From positions 2,693,079-2,757,078 of the forward strand of contig CM030936.1 of NCBI GenBank assembly GCA_018136815.1: 64,000 nucleotides of DNA. The letters are read 5' to 3'. The translations under genes were made by a program, and so were the position numbers. Of this stretch, positions 19,831 through 30,694 are shown one piece after another. The notes beneath the pieces are model-generated. The model did not search any database. It worked only from the letters and a program-made list of their open reading frames with translations, and had not been told where the DNA came from. The stretch is from Isochrysis galbana. Lineage: Eukaryota > Haptophyta > Isochrysidales > Isochrysidaceae. Every line of letters starts with the position of its first letter. Positions within the stretch are counted from its first letter, which is position 1.

Positions 19831-20292
19831 TTACATACATCATCCGCCGCCACCGTTGATTGAACTTGGGCCTACGCGGCATCGGGAGGATCGGCATGAG
19901 AGCAGCGGTGCCAATACATTCGGGCAGAGGGACGAAAAAGGTGTGCTAGTGTGCCATCGATGGAGGCCGGCCTCACCCCTCACTCTTCCCATCGGACGAG
20001 AGCGACCATTGCCACTGCCAGTGCCAGTGCCGGCATGTCCATCTTTCCGCGTGTTTCGCCTCGGTGCTCCTTTCTGCCTCGCAGCCTCAGCCTGCGGGGT
20101 GGGTCATGAGGGGTCAGGCTGCAAGGGCTAGGAATGGGGTCACCAGCCAGGCAGAGCACTGGGTCGGCAGCTCACGTTGAAGAGAGTGGCGAAGAAGAAG
20201 CAGATGAGCGCATAGATCTGGCTCGGAAGTTCGAGCAGCTCCTGCAAGAAGGAGCGCTGCTGTACGACGGTGCCATTGCTCACGAAAGGCAT
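19831..20292 (-). CDS. SELENOK: Selenoprotein K, with in-frame TGA (Sec) codon
   Basis: Three exons, 20292-20176, 20091-19977 and 19871-19831, join in frame to 90 residues. SelK is a single-pass ER membrane protein acting in ER-associated degradation and as a cofactor of DHHC palmitoyltransferases. Seen: the family start MPFVSNGTVVQQRS, one membrane helix (about 26-40, QIYALICFFFATLFN), a basic Gly-rich cytosolic tail, RPMGRVRGPSS and a final GGGG followed by TGA, Cys, Met and TAA. Human SelK has the same plan: MGRI...RGPS, then Gly-Gly-Sec near the end. Reading TGA as stop would remove only three residues, so standard gene calling misses both the Sec and the tiny exons. It is divergent from the GNAT gene, with three C tracts in the shared 800-bp upstream region. 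Confidence 0.9.
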
Positions 20293-21088
20293 TGTCACCC
20301 TTCCGCCTAGCAGCCGCCTGCCTGTCTGGTGCCGGTCCTCCTCCGCTAGGGATCGAATACCGGGAGGGGGAGCGGTGCGCGTTTTGTTTTCTTGCTTTCT
20401 GCAAGGACTTCCGACAGTAACTGTGAAGAGAGTGTGCAGAGAGGGGAAGGATGGGTCGACCAAACCGGTTGCGTGAAGGGAAGGGAAGGGGGGGGGGGGG
20501 CGCGGGGGAGCGGGGAGGGGATTGGCAGAGAGGGCCCCGTCGGCGAACTCGCGCCCGGGCGGGCCCCAGCAGCCAGCCCCCCAAGTCCAGAGCTCCCGGA
20601 GGCAGGACCCCCCCCCCCCCTCCCCCCCCAAACCCACGCGCCGCCGGCCCGCAGCTCCTTTGGCGCTCTCTCGCTCCCCCCCCCCCCCCCCCCCCCCCCC
20701 CCCCACGACGCCAACTGCCCTCCCGCTCTCACTCTCTCTCTCTCTCTCCCGCCTTCCGCCCCCCCCCCCCCCCCCCCCCACGCGTCTCTTGGACCACTCG
20801 AGGGCAGAGGAGAGAGAGAGGGTGGGAGAGGGGCGCTCTCCTCCCCACAGCAGCAGCAGACGGATCCCGCATGCCCCGTGGTGAGAAGTCCGCAGAGATT
20901 CTCATCAACACCCTGCGTGCATGACTACGCCCTTTCTCTCCTCCTCCGTCTGTATTCTCTTTTGTCTTTGTTTGGATCTCTCTCTCTTCCTCTTCTTCTG
21001 CGATCTCTCGTCTCCTTGCCTCCCTCTCTCTCCTAGCTCGACCCTCCCAGTCCTCGTTTTGTGTTGGGGGCCCTCTGCCTCCAGTGAG
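20293..21088. promoter_or_regulatory. Shared divergent promoter region with long C tracts
   Basis: This separates the SelK and GNAT starts, which point away from each other. It has C runs at about 20609-20618, 20679-20703 and 20760-20779, and CT-rich stretches up to the GNAT start. No TATA box is evident. A bidirectional promoter is inferred from gene layout only. Confidence 0.4.
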
Positions 21089-21862
21089 ATGGAGGCGCCT
21101 ACTCCTCGCCGTCAGCTCAGTGGTAGGATGAAAGACTATCTCTATCCCGTAGAATCTCCCGCCCAGTCGCAAGAGCTCGCACAAGTCTCCGTGCTGCAAT
21201 GCGAGACGACCGAAGGCCTTGCCGAGATCCGTGGCCGCCTTCGCAAGATGGACCACTCACCCAGGTTCCTCAGCTCCATATTCGAGCAACGCGACAAGCA
21301 GCTGTATCCTCGCGATCTCCTTGCCGCGTACGTGCCGTCGAAGCGTAGCAAAGGCTCCATGAGACCGGTTGGCATCATCCGGCGCTCGCTCAAGTTCGAG
21401 AAGAAGCACAACTGCACCAGTCTCTACATTGATTTTGTGTGGGTCTTCCCCGAGTGCCGCGGCCAGCAGCTCGGCCGAATGCTACTGCATGCTGGACTTG
21501 TCTTTGGAAAGCCAAAGGATGTGCGGCTCGTCGTCGCTGGCTCTGTAGAGAACCTCGTCGCCATTCGTTTGTATGAGTCCATCGGCTTCAACTGGACAGA
21601 TGCGACGTGCTCAGAGATGCTCCTGACCGCGGAACAGGCGCAGACTTGTGTGGACGCTTATGCACCGCCGGCATACCGTGTGTCGCACCAGTCGTCTTCA
21701 GCATCATCGGCAGCCTCTGATGCTATGACTGATAGGATTGAATCCGAGAACATCGCAAGTCTGGCCAATGACGTTGGGAACCTTCAGGCCGAGACTGACA
21801 CGATTGATGCCGGGTCTGCAAATGCTGGAGCAGTGATGGTGTCGCAGTCTTCGTCCAGGTAG
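21089..21862 (+). CDS. GNAT-family N-acetyltransferase
   Basis: 257 residues from MEAPTPRRQ. The core has the GNAT acetyl-CoA signature: a beta-4 strand SLYIDFVWVFPECRGQQLGR, where RGQQLG fits the Q/R-x-x-G-x-G/A pyrophosphate loop. NLVAIRLYESIGFNW follows, the usual beta-5/alpha-4 end. The N-terminal 60 residues and the Ser/Ala-rich C-terminal 60 are low complexity. The frame is open upstream to 20921 through a CT-rich leader, but the ATG at 21089 precedes the first charged, conserved-looking segment. The substrate is unknown; the short arm between motifs suggests a peptide or protein amine rather than an aminoglycoside. Confidence 0.8.
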   Translation: MEAPTPRRQLSGRMKDYLYPVESPAQSQELAQVSVLQCETTEGLAEIRGRLRKMDHSPRFLSSIFEQRDKQLYPRDLLAAYVPSKRSKGSMRPVGIIRRSLKFEKKHNCTSLYIDFVWVFPECRGQQLGRMLLHAGLVFGKPKDVRLVVAGSVENLVAIRLYESIGFNWTDATCSEMLLTAEQAQTCVDAYAPPAYRVSHQSSSASSAASDAMTDRIESENIASLANDVGNLQAETDTIDAGSANAGAVMVSQSSSR

Positions 21863-22557
21863 CGCTAGAAGGACTTGCCTGGCTGCATACTGCGGCTTTG
21901 TCATGGCCGACCGTACTAGAATTGTATTGCCTAGACTTGTGTAAGTTTGGAGTCGGTACGCTCAAAACCGTGTCTTTAGTTTTAGCGTTACAAGTGCAAC
22001 GTAGTAGTCGTCAAGATATTCATAAAGAAAAGAGTTTCTCGAGCGTTCTGGGGACTGACGCTCTCCCTCTTTGACCATTCTGGGGCAATGTTCAATGTAT
22101 CTCTGGTACGTGGGTGCGCGCCATTTACCATTTACCATTACCATTATATAATAAATGCCATTTAAAATATACTACATACTTATACTACATACTACTTAGA
22201 GCGGTTCTAAGATCAGGTACAGCACCCCTCACTGTGCACTGTGCCGGGGAAATGGGGGGGGGTCCAAGGGGCCGTGGGCCCCCCGGCGATTCTAACGAGT
22301 TCTATAGTGATTTTGCGAGTTTTCTATTAGTAGTTAGTAGAAACGCGTGTAGTTGTATAGTTGTAGTTACGTAGTTGTAGTTGTAGTCGTATAATTATAG
22401 TGATAGTGCTTGTAGCTTGTAGTCAATACTCAACTAATTATGGTTAGAGATATTCAAGGCGAGGATTGACAGAAATGTACACACATACACATACATATAT
22501 ATCATTATCTCTCATTCATTATCATTATGAATTATGGATTATGGAGCAACATTGCTA
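21863..22557. other. AT-rich intergenic DNA, no gene seen
   Basis: 3' flank of the GNAT gene, followed by a simple-sequence region rich in GTAGTTGTAG at 22340-22420 and short AT repeats. Nothing coding was recognised. Confidence 0.5.
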
Positions 22558-22975
22558 TAATTGATAATGCTAATGCTAAAGCTAAAGGTCCACCGCATAA
22601 TTCTGCGGTCTGAGGTGGCACTCGTCGAAGCGCGCGCCGACGCGCTCCCCTCTCCCTCTCCCAGCCCCCAGCCCCCCGCCGTCACGACGCCAAAACGGGG
22701 CCGACCCAAGCCGCAGGCCGCCGGGGCCAAAGCGCTCACAGGCCGCTGCCCCTGCCGACCACGACGTCGACATGGCCCCGCCGCCCTGGACTCCCATGCA
22801 GCCACACAGAGAACAAGACTTCCTGTTCCCTGCAGACCAACAGGGGGACAAATATCGAGGGGAGGGGGGAGTGCCCCCTCCCCCGATATCACTCGGACTC
22901 CTGGCTCGTCAGACATGGCGGAATTCCGGGACTGAAACGTTGTGTCCGACCTAGTGGGGTTGGAACATTTTATAA
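22558..22975 (+). mobile_element. Retroelement chimera with tail B
   Basis: The 5' part carries GAAGCGCGCGCCGACGCGCT, close to the coding start of the LINE-derived elements. The 3' part from about 22840 (GGGGACAAATATCGAGGGGA, then the GGGGG...CCCCC hairpin and TAGTGGGGTTGG) is the tail of copies A and B. The first hairpin is absent. No clear target duplication was found. Confidence 0.55.
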
Positions 22976-23665
22976 TTATTTGTGTTTATACTTTATACCA
23001 ATACCGGGGAGTGGAGGTCGAAAAAGGAAGTGAACCTCAAGCTCAAGCTGCACTTTCTTGTTGTGAGCCTGCAAGTTGCATCTTCTCCGACGTGGCCTAC
23101 CTCGTCTACTGCCGCCGTCGCTTTTTGCCTATCTATGTGTCTATTGGCCACGGCATGTGTGAAATGTGGGCTACATTATCACCTTTTCCTTGGCTCAAGA
23201 TGGAAGATGGGGTTTCTACTGATACTTGTCAGCTTTTCGCACGCTGCACACGCTTTGGAGAGCGACTGGAGAGGCCTGTGTTCCCTTTCTTGCCTAGGCC
23301 ACGATGACTTGCCATCCCCAGTGAATAGCTGCGACCGTTCGTGTCATCTTCCACAAACACCATGTGTGAGCCGGCAACTTGGAAGCGTGCCGTAACCATT
23401 CAATGAGCCTCTATGCTATGCCCAAGGAGGACCCTAGCAAAGCGGGACCGAGCTGAGCTGTTCTGAGCCAAACGTGGTGAACGTCTCGCTTGAGAGGCCT
23501 CGTGTTGCTCGATGGCATAAAATGCTAGGTCGCCAATTGTTATGGAACATGTCGCAGTCTTGTTCGATCGACGCGCCCAAGCAGGCGCCGCAGACTCTGA
23601 AACAGCTAGAGATGAGCGGATGACTCTCATCGGGAATCACAACAGCATGGCCTCAAGACTTTGCC
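22976..23665. other. Intergenic; weak small ORF only
   Basis: A 62-codon plus-strand frame (23207-23395) begins with a signal-peptide-like MGFLLILVSFSHAAHA and has five cysteines. It has no known relative that I recognise and could be chance. Otherwise this is the 3' flank of the tryptophan gene. Confidence 0.3.
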
Positions 23666-24824
23666 TCATGTCGAGGCATTTGCACATTGGATCCATTTTT
23701 CCAGTGTTGCTAAAGCGGTTCCAGCCTGTATTGCCTTCCTCGCAATATGGCAGCCCTGTTCAATGTTGTCTGCGCAACCAGCCACAAACAATCCAGCGCC
23801 GGCATTCAATGCTACTGTATCGGCGATCGGGCCAGCAAGCTCGCCTGCGAGAACCTTCCGAAGCGACTGCGCATTCTCAACACGATCTCCACCCTTCAGG
23901 TCTGCAATTGTGCATGGCTTGAAGCCAAGCCGTGCGGGATCTAGAACTGAGTGTTCCACTCCAGACGGACGGACAGTAGCAATGGTGGCCATTCCAATAG
24001 GGGCCAATTCATCGAGGCCTTGACAGTGAATGACCTGCGGAGGAGGAGGCGCGCACACATAACTGGCGGCATTCAGTGCGTCAAAGGAGGACAATGATAG
24101 TCAGGAGCTAGCGGAGTGAGCTCACGCAGCTAAGACGACATGGGAAGGGCAACTGGCAGTGATTGCACACCATGATGAGCTCACTGCCCAGTTGATGGAG
24201 CGCGTCCGCCATGAGAGGCACGAGCTCTGGTGCATACACTCCAATGACTCCACGTTTGCACTGAGCGGGGTTGATCAGCGGCCCCAAAATGTTGAAGACA
24301 GTACGCACACCCAATGCTTTCCGTACTGGTACAATATTTTTCATCGCCGGATGAAATCCGGGCGCGAACATGAATGCGATGCCAGCCTCTTTCAGGCATT
24401 TCTCAATCGCCTCCGGTTCAAGAGCAAGTGGGATACCCAATTCTTCGAGGACATCAGCTGATCCGCACATTGAGGAGACCGATCGATTCCCATGCTTGGC
24501 AACGACGGCGCCACAGGAGGCTGCCACAACCGACGCAGCAGTGGATATATTGACTGTGTGATGCCCATCTCCACCGGTGCCCACGATGTCGATGCACGGG
24601 ACTCCAGGGTTGACCGTGAGCATGTGCCTCCTCATGGCGCGCACCATTCCTGCGATCTCTGCAGGGGTCTCGCCCTTGGCTTTCAGCAAGACAAGTAGGG
24701 CAGCGGCTTGGCACGGGTCAGCGCCACTGATGATCGCCTCGCAGGCCGCGTCTGCGCGCTCGGCCGACAGGTCTTGCCTCTGGATCAGAGTTTGGATCGC
24801 ATCCTTCAGCTGAGGTGTCGCCAT
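23666..24824 (-). CDS. trpD: Anthranilate phosphoribosyltransferase
   Basis: Two exons, 24824-24171 and 24034-23666 (intron 24035-24170, GT-AG, phase 0), give 340 residues, the normal length. It transfers phosphoribose from PRPP to anthranilate, the second step of tryptophan synthesis, plastidial in algae. Visible motifs: the GTGGDG pyrophosphate loop near 82-87, NISTAAS, KHGNRSVSS and GPLINPA; the second exon opens VIHCQGLDELAPIG as in the family. The product starts MATPQLKDAIQTL with no evident signal or transit peptide. Either the targeting exon lies upstream, which I did not find, or the start is as given. It is a single-function enzyme, not fused to other Trp steps. Confidence 0.93.
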
Positions 24825-25760
24825 CTCGCTCCCTTCCTCCGCGAGGGGAAAAACAAAAGGCGCTACACAGCATTATTCACACTTTACTACTTTACGTGAA
24901 CCGGTACTCCGTACCTAGTACCTAGACAATTCCTAGCACAATTGTTCTCCCCCTCAGTATTTTGGCCCCTTGAGGCTTTAGGGCCCTGCGTCCGGAAATG
25001 TGCTCAGCCCACATGTACTAGCTAGGCCTGCAACCAAAGGGTTGGGCGGCATTGAAGAGGGTTGTGGCGCTAACTCACCACGTGCACGTGCCGGAGCCTA
25101 TACCTATACGGACTATCAATATTAATATCGGGCACACTTCAAGCCCTGTCATTTTGTTCTTCAAGGTCCACAAGTCCCAAGTCCCATATTTCAAGTACAA
25201 CCCATACAAAAAAAGCTATGGCTGGGCCATGGGTAAGCATCCTTGGCGGCTACCGCCCATGGCCCATGGGTATAGGCGTAGGCGTGGTGTGTGATACGTG
25301 AACGTGATTATACGCAACCCTGGGTAAGCGCTTGCGCACATCAGACATCAATGCGCACCAGCCACAGCAGGTACCGACGAGTGGGTACGTGGTAGGAGAG
25401 CGTCGACATATGAGGAGCACAGAGCAAGTGGTCTGATTAATAAGTATGCCTGTATAGTGTATAGAAGAGAAGTACCAAGAGACAAACACACACAAGAACA
25501 CAAGAACACTCTACCAAAGAATAAATATAAAACATTCTTGAAGGTGTCCGCTATGCTACTAGTGACTCACATTCTCACGCGATCGTGCCGCCATCGCCTA
25601 AACCCCTACCTCCACTCTCCCTTCCGCTCCCCCCCTCGTTCCTCGTTCCATTTTCTTCGGGTTTGGGGGGTCGGCCCACGTACATTGCACACTGCTTCAC
25701 TGCTTTGGGCCTCGCGTTGGGGGAAGGGGGAGGGTTGGGGCAGGCCGCAGGCCTCATGGC
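24825..25760. other. Intergenic, no gene seen
   Basis: Upstream flank of the anthranilate phosphoribosyltransferase gene, then mixed AT- and GC-rich DNA. I recognise no gene, RNA gene or named repeat. Confidence 0.45.
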
Positions 25761-26180
25761 TCATGGCTCATGGGCTTGTCCTTGGTGGCCTCGGGTTGAG
25801 TCCGTCCCTGTGTGGGGGCCCGGCCTTCCGGCTTTCCCCAATGGATGGCGCGTCCGTGACGAATTGGGCTGGCCCATAGGGCCTGAGGGCAATGAGGAAG
25901 GGGCAAAGCCGGCGGCAGGCGCGGCGAGGGAGGCCACTTCAGAGGTGCTGACGGGCTGAAGCCCGTCAGCAGAAGAAGGCGGGCAGGCGGGCTTGAGCGA
26001 GGGCGAGGACGGCGGCGAGAGCGACATGGAACGAGCGGCGAAAGGCGAGGGTGAGTGAGAGGAGGGCTGTGATGGCAGGGGCTGGCGAGGAGAGGAGGGA
26101 TTGTAGGGTCTGAGTGTTACGAGAGCGAGAGCGACGAGAGCGAGAGCGACGAATGACGACTGACGACAGGACTACGGACA
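25761..26180 (-). pseudogene. Ty3-like leader and gag start, second copy
   Basis: On the minus strand a leader of CGCTCTCG repeats precedes MSLSPPSSPSLKPACPPSSA. This closely parallels the MSAPSSRSPSPKPVLPPFSA start and leader at 6845-7030. It ends after about 88 codons in unrelated sequence. A perfect 11-bp palindrome (GCTGACGGGCT/AGCCCGTCAGC) lies inside it at 25947-25970. This is a truncated remnant. Confidence 0.6.
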
Positions 26181-26518
26181 GAGACACCCAGGAAAACACC
26201 CCGACTCTCGCCCCACGACTTTCTCACATAACTCGACTGAAATCAAACCCAAACACTCCGGCCAGACGACGACGGACGACGATCAGAAGGCGATCTGTCG
26301 GCGATCCCGTCTGGAAGGGGAATCGCACCATAACGGAAACGAGAGGCAATCCTGCCGCACAAGATTCCAAAAGACTTACCGAATAAGACGAGAGAAGTGC
26401 GGTGTGGCCGATGCACATCGCGCCGTGCCCATGCGCGGCGTGCACATTATGATTGCAAGTCATCACACGTACTGCGTAACGAAACATCTCTTATATTGCA
26501 CTTACGTAATTGTGCGCC

Positions 26519-26975
26519 TTAGGCGGCACGCAGATGGAAAAGGTCGGCGAGGTTTGCCATTGCGTGCTGGCGACCGGGAACAACGCAGGTTGGCACGAGC
26601 GGGGGAAGGCTAGCCGAAAGGTAGAGCCCCGTGGCCTTGGTGTGTCCCGTTCCATGTTGCCATGGATGGACGTATTGGGTGGCTTCTAGACCTCCGAGTA
26701 GCGATTTAGCGTAGTGGTGCATTTTCGGATTCTCCACCGCCAGAAACAGAGCCCTGGCGTTCAAGCGACGGCGAAATTGCGCAACGGCCGAAATCGTATC
26801 AGACATACGCTGCGGGTTGGAATGGATCCACCTCAAGCCAGCGTTCGAGAGATAGGTGCACGGAGGGTGCGCGATAATCAAGTCCCAACCAAGGTCTTGG
26901 ACGAGATCGGCATCCCCGTCGAAGTGGGGAACGTAATCGACTTCGGACGGAAACAGGTCGCACGTCGCTAGGGCC
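26519..26975 (-). pseudogene. Cytosine DNA methyltransferase-like fragment (phage/giant-virus type)
   Basis: About 150 residues. It begins in mid-domain with CDLFPSEVDY and the DLIIAHPPCTYLSNAGLRWI segment. HPPCT holds the Pro-Cys of motif IV of C5 methyltransferases, and LFLAVENPKMH holds the ENP/ENV motif VI. Then come VHPWQHGTGHTKATGLYL and a stop at 26519. This short form is familiar from phages and large DNA viruses rather than from eukaryotic DNMTs. The SAM-binding N-terminal motif I is missing. The fragment starts exactly where a hAT terminal sequence ends (26976-27046). It is most likely a captured or truncated piece with no function shown. Confidence 0.7.
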
Positions 26976-27046
26976 CAAATTTCTGACGAGCTCGAGCAGC
27001 CACCCAAACTTGCAGAAAAATTTGTAAAAGTATTTACCTGGCCCTA
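26976..27046 (-). repeat. hAT terminus fused to the methyltransferase fragment
   Basis: The minus strand reads AGGGCCAGGTAAATACTTTT, then ACAAATTTTTCTGCAAGTTT, then GGGTGGCTGCTC and, about 20 bases on, TTTGGGCCCT. This aligns over about 85 bp with the left end of the complete hAT element at 51656. The opposite terminus was not found to the left. Confidence 0.8.
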
Positions 27047-28063
27047 TTGTTAGTCGGCGCGTAGTCTCTGAGATGGTGAATCGTTTCGAACACGTCGTTC
27101 AAAGCTCACTAATGCCTGATGAGCCTAAACGTAAACGTCGCACCCCTTGCCCCTTGCTCCGTTTAGGAGCGGGGTGTCACGGATGTCCCTCCGTCCTCTC
27201 CTCCTGTATTTACTTTCTAAGTCCTGTGAGGTCTCTCTCTCTCTCTTCACGTGAGGAGAGGCGACGGGCCCTCTCTCTCTCTCTTCTTTTCCTCTTTCCC
27301 CCTTTCCCCTCTCTCACGCGCCCGCTCTGTTTACGTTAGTGTTCTACGTGTTACTGTTACTGTGAGTGTGCGTGAGATAGTGGTGTTTGGTTGGGGTTTA
27401 TAGAGAGAACTTTATCCGGTTCTGCGACGAAGAGAGCGCGAGCGATGGCGTCGCTCCTCTCCCTCTCGGCCGCCCTGGTCACCGTGACGTGCCAAGGCGA
27501 CGATACGTACCACGTGCCGCGTTGGAGGAGGTAGTAGTCCGTAGTCCCCTCCTTTGCTTATCCTTATGTCGGGCGGGGGCGGGGGTTTCTTATGAGTTAT
27601 TTGTTATTTGTGTATTGTCGGAGTGTTCTTTTTCGTCTGTCGCGGGGGTCGGGTCGAATGTGGTGAGTCTCGTGACGTCTGCGTAGTCTACTATTTGTTG
27701 CAAGGAGTCAAGGAAGTTCTCTTTATGTATGTATTCGCCTCTAAGTTTCGCATAGGTGGGGTAACATGTAACATTTAACATATACAAAGCTGATAGCTGG
27801 CCCGTGGAATTCACATAAAAAGAAAAAAATGATTGGAGAATACATAGGACTAAAAAATGCTTGAAGGCGTAGAATACATAGGACATAGGAAAGTAAAGGT
27901 ATTACGCATGTCCGCACTCTAGGTATTCCACGGCCGGTTCAAGCGACACATCTCTCCCTGCACGTATCTGCTCTCTCCCTTCACGCACAGCCATTCGTCA
28001 TTCGTGCTGTTGTGCCCATACGCTGCACACCGCACCGCCTTCACCGCCATCAGCAGAGCGCAA
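27047..28063. other. CT-rich DNA without a recognised gene
   Basis: Positions 27230-27330 hold CTCTCT runs similar in character to 40770-40820. Open frames here are short and unrecognised. Confidence 0.45.
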
Positions 28064-29410
28064 CTAACATCCCCGTTCCCAGGACATTGGAGGCAATCTC
28101 CCCATGCTTTTACTCGCACCCAACCCTGGCTTAATTCGGGTCGGACTCGAAGATGTGCTAGAGGCTTCGCTGCTCCATCCCAACTCTTCGTTAGAGGTGC
28201 GGGCCAGATCTCGGGAGAGCCTACGCAAATCCTTCTCTTCGGCCGCGGTGCGAGTGAGGTAATATTCTGCAGGTCCCGGACTTACTGCCGTCAATTTATG
28301 CTTGTGTGGCACCATGGAAACGTAACCTCCGCGCAAGGATTTTTCGGGTAAGCTGTAGGAGGACGGCCCGGGCTCCATAGATACAATGCGATCCCTCCGT
28401 TTTGATGGAGACAATCGGCCGCCGAGCGATTTACCCTTGCCTGGCAGCGATTGTGGTGAATACTCTCCTGGTCCAGGGATGTCAGCTGAGCGGTACAAGG
28501 CAATATCCACTTCAGATCTAAGGTCGTACGTGCAAGTCGGCTGAACGTACAAACGCCCACCGTTGAGACGCCCCACAAAACCTGGGACGTCATATGCGCC
28601 CGGACCAGGGGCATCTGGAGCGCGGACTTGTAGCGGACCACCATGCTCCAGTCTAGCCAAGAAGGAGAAAGAGACGCTGCTTGGAACTCTTGGGACATAT
28701 TCGCCAGGGCCAGGGGTTGTTTCGGGAGGTTTCTTCAGCGTTTTGATTGTGGGGTGCGGACCGAACGAGGGTGAGACCTCTCCAGTGCCGATGGTCGACT
28801 TGATATCATAAGGGCCAGGGACAGAAATGGCCTCCTTAAGGCAATGCCTGTCGTTGAAGAGAATTCGAGATGGCAAGGCTTGCTGTTGTCGCTGCCAAAG
28901 AGCCTCATTACGGAGAGTGTTACAAATCGCATCCTGCTGCCGCTGTCTCTCAATACGCTCAAGAGCCTCTCGACGTCTGGTCGCCTCTTCTCGCGCTATT
29001 TGTTCTACTTTATCGCGAATCTCTTGGGACTTGCGTTCGCGCCGAGCCCGCAACTCCGCCTGCTGGTCTCGAAGACGTGCCTTTGCTTCCGCAACAGATC
29101 GTTCTCGAGCAGCCATTTGCATCTTCAACTGCGCGTGAGCGAAAGGGATGCATGATTATATGTTAAAGCACGATGATCTCACGAGGTCGTCGCGACTTTC
29201 TTGAGCAGGGCATACCTTCTTTATCTTCTCTTCTTCATCTCTGTCCGCCCGCCACTGCTTCGCTTCTCGAGCAAAATCAGGATTGACCGCCTCGAGTTCT
29301 TTCGCTGCAGATGCATCGCTCCGCAGTTGATCGAGCTCGTGCTCTACGAGACAGTATCCCTCTTCAAGCCGACGCAGCACATTGTCCGGAGGTGCAGGCT
29401 CGATCAGCAT
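28064..29410 (-). CDS. PGP-repeat (STPGR/SHIPPO-like) axonemal protein
   Basis: Two exons, 29410-29216 and 29128-28064 (intron 29129-29215, phase 0), give about 419 residues. The N-terminal half is a charged coiled coil (ERSVAEAKARLRDQQAELRA and on). The C-terminal half carries the sperm-tail PG-rich repeat: PGPYDI, TPGPGEYVPR, PGPGAYDVPG, PGPGEYSP, EPGPSSYSLP and SPGPAEY. Such proteins line the inside of doublet microtubules or their associated fibres in flagella. The first ATG in frame is MLIEPAPPD. The frame is open upstream with RHPTPETNFFADSRWAIG, which resembles coding sequence, so an earlier exon is likely. Its presence implies a flagellated stage. Confidence 0.8.
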
Positions 29411-30694
29411 TCCTATGGCCCACCTCGAATCAGCGAAAAAGTTCGTTTCAGGCGTCGGGTGGCGGAAGAGGAGGAGACAGACCGACGTCTTGTCGCAAAG
29501 AAAACACGCCAAAAGTTTTCATGTTTCTTTTGAGCCAGCTAGGAACCAAAATGTGCGTGGCCTGGTCGTGGTGTCTCGCTCACAGAATGTAATACGCCTA
29601 GACCCCTAGAGCTTGCCGGTCGGGGGGGTTGAGCGCTAGTATTACGATCTAGATACTAAAAGTAGGTAGTACAAAAATAGTCGGCGGTCGCTTTTTCGGG
29701 GGCGGATGGAGTTGGAGTTGAGTCGAGGGTGGTCAGAAGGGAAGCAGGGGGGTTGGGGTTGCGCCCTCCTCTGTTCCCACTTTCTCGCCCTCCTCGTCCT
29801 CGCAAGAATATCTATGTATCAAGTAATTTGTCAAATACAAACAACAATATATAAGAAGTAAATAGTGCACAACTAGGACGGTCAAAGGTCAAACAATGAC
29901 TGTGATTTACAACTACTACTATCTCCCGGATTGGGTGCTACGCACATTCGACCGGAGGGGCGTTGGCGCGTTTGCCTGCAACTAAAGTAGAACTAAATAA
30001 AACTATTGACTATGGATTGACATCTATCTAGCCGCACTTACCATACTACGAACCCTTACTCACTATCACTCACGAGCACGAGCAGACTCACACTAGATAG
30101 GAGACAGGCCAAGCACGTGTGTGAGTGAAGCACAACAAACATACCAGCACAATGTCGACCATTTACACGCATCCTGAACGACGCACCCGTACTGAGCCTA
30201 CGCCTCACGTCACGCTGTCACGCTGCCTCGTGGCTCGCGCTTTCGGCGATTCCTACGAGGGGTTTCCGGGGTTGCAGGAACTTCGACAGGGAGTAGACGT
30301 TGCCCCGAGTCCGAGATCATGTTGTGCTTCTTGGTGGCGATGTGGCTGCCGCGGGGATGCCTGCGAAATGCAGAACAATATGGTTAGGTGTTAGCTACGA
30401 GCTACGAGGAGCGCGAGGAACAAGGCTGGGGCAGCAGACAGGGCTGGAGTGGGGCACAGCGATCGCACCTTAGCGTGTCGAGGCGCGATGGCTCTGCGCC
30501 CCCTGAATGCGATACACTGCCGCCTACGCTGCGCAACAAATCGCTGCTGCGCCGCCGGCCCTCCTCCCACGTCGCTTAGGCCTCTGCCTGGGCCAGCTCC
30601 GCCTCGCCACACTGCCACCTGTGGAGCAGCTCCCGCCCGGCCTTGGCCTGGGTGTGCCATCGTCAGGTGTCATGTCCATGGGGCCTAACACAAC
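29411..30694. other. No confirmed gene
   Basis: A minus-strand stretch from about 30370 to 30220, after a CGCAG acceptor, is open and basic (SHIATKKHNMISDSGQRLLP). Another open frame lies to its right. They could be exons, but I recognise no family. Confidence 0.3.

Noticed and set aside
20140..20781. A long minus-strand protein of about 213 residues over the SelK start
   Set aside because: Its upstream part is translation of C/G homopolymers. The SelK start MPFVSNG and a GT donor after FATLFN explain the coding part.
23207..23395. Small secreted cysteine-rich peptide gene
   Set aside because: Only a signal-like start and five cysteines support it; there is no homologue I know and no clear promoter or splice context.
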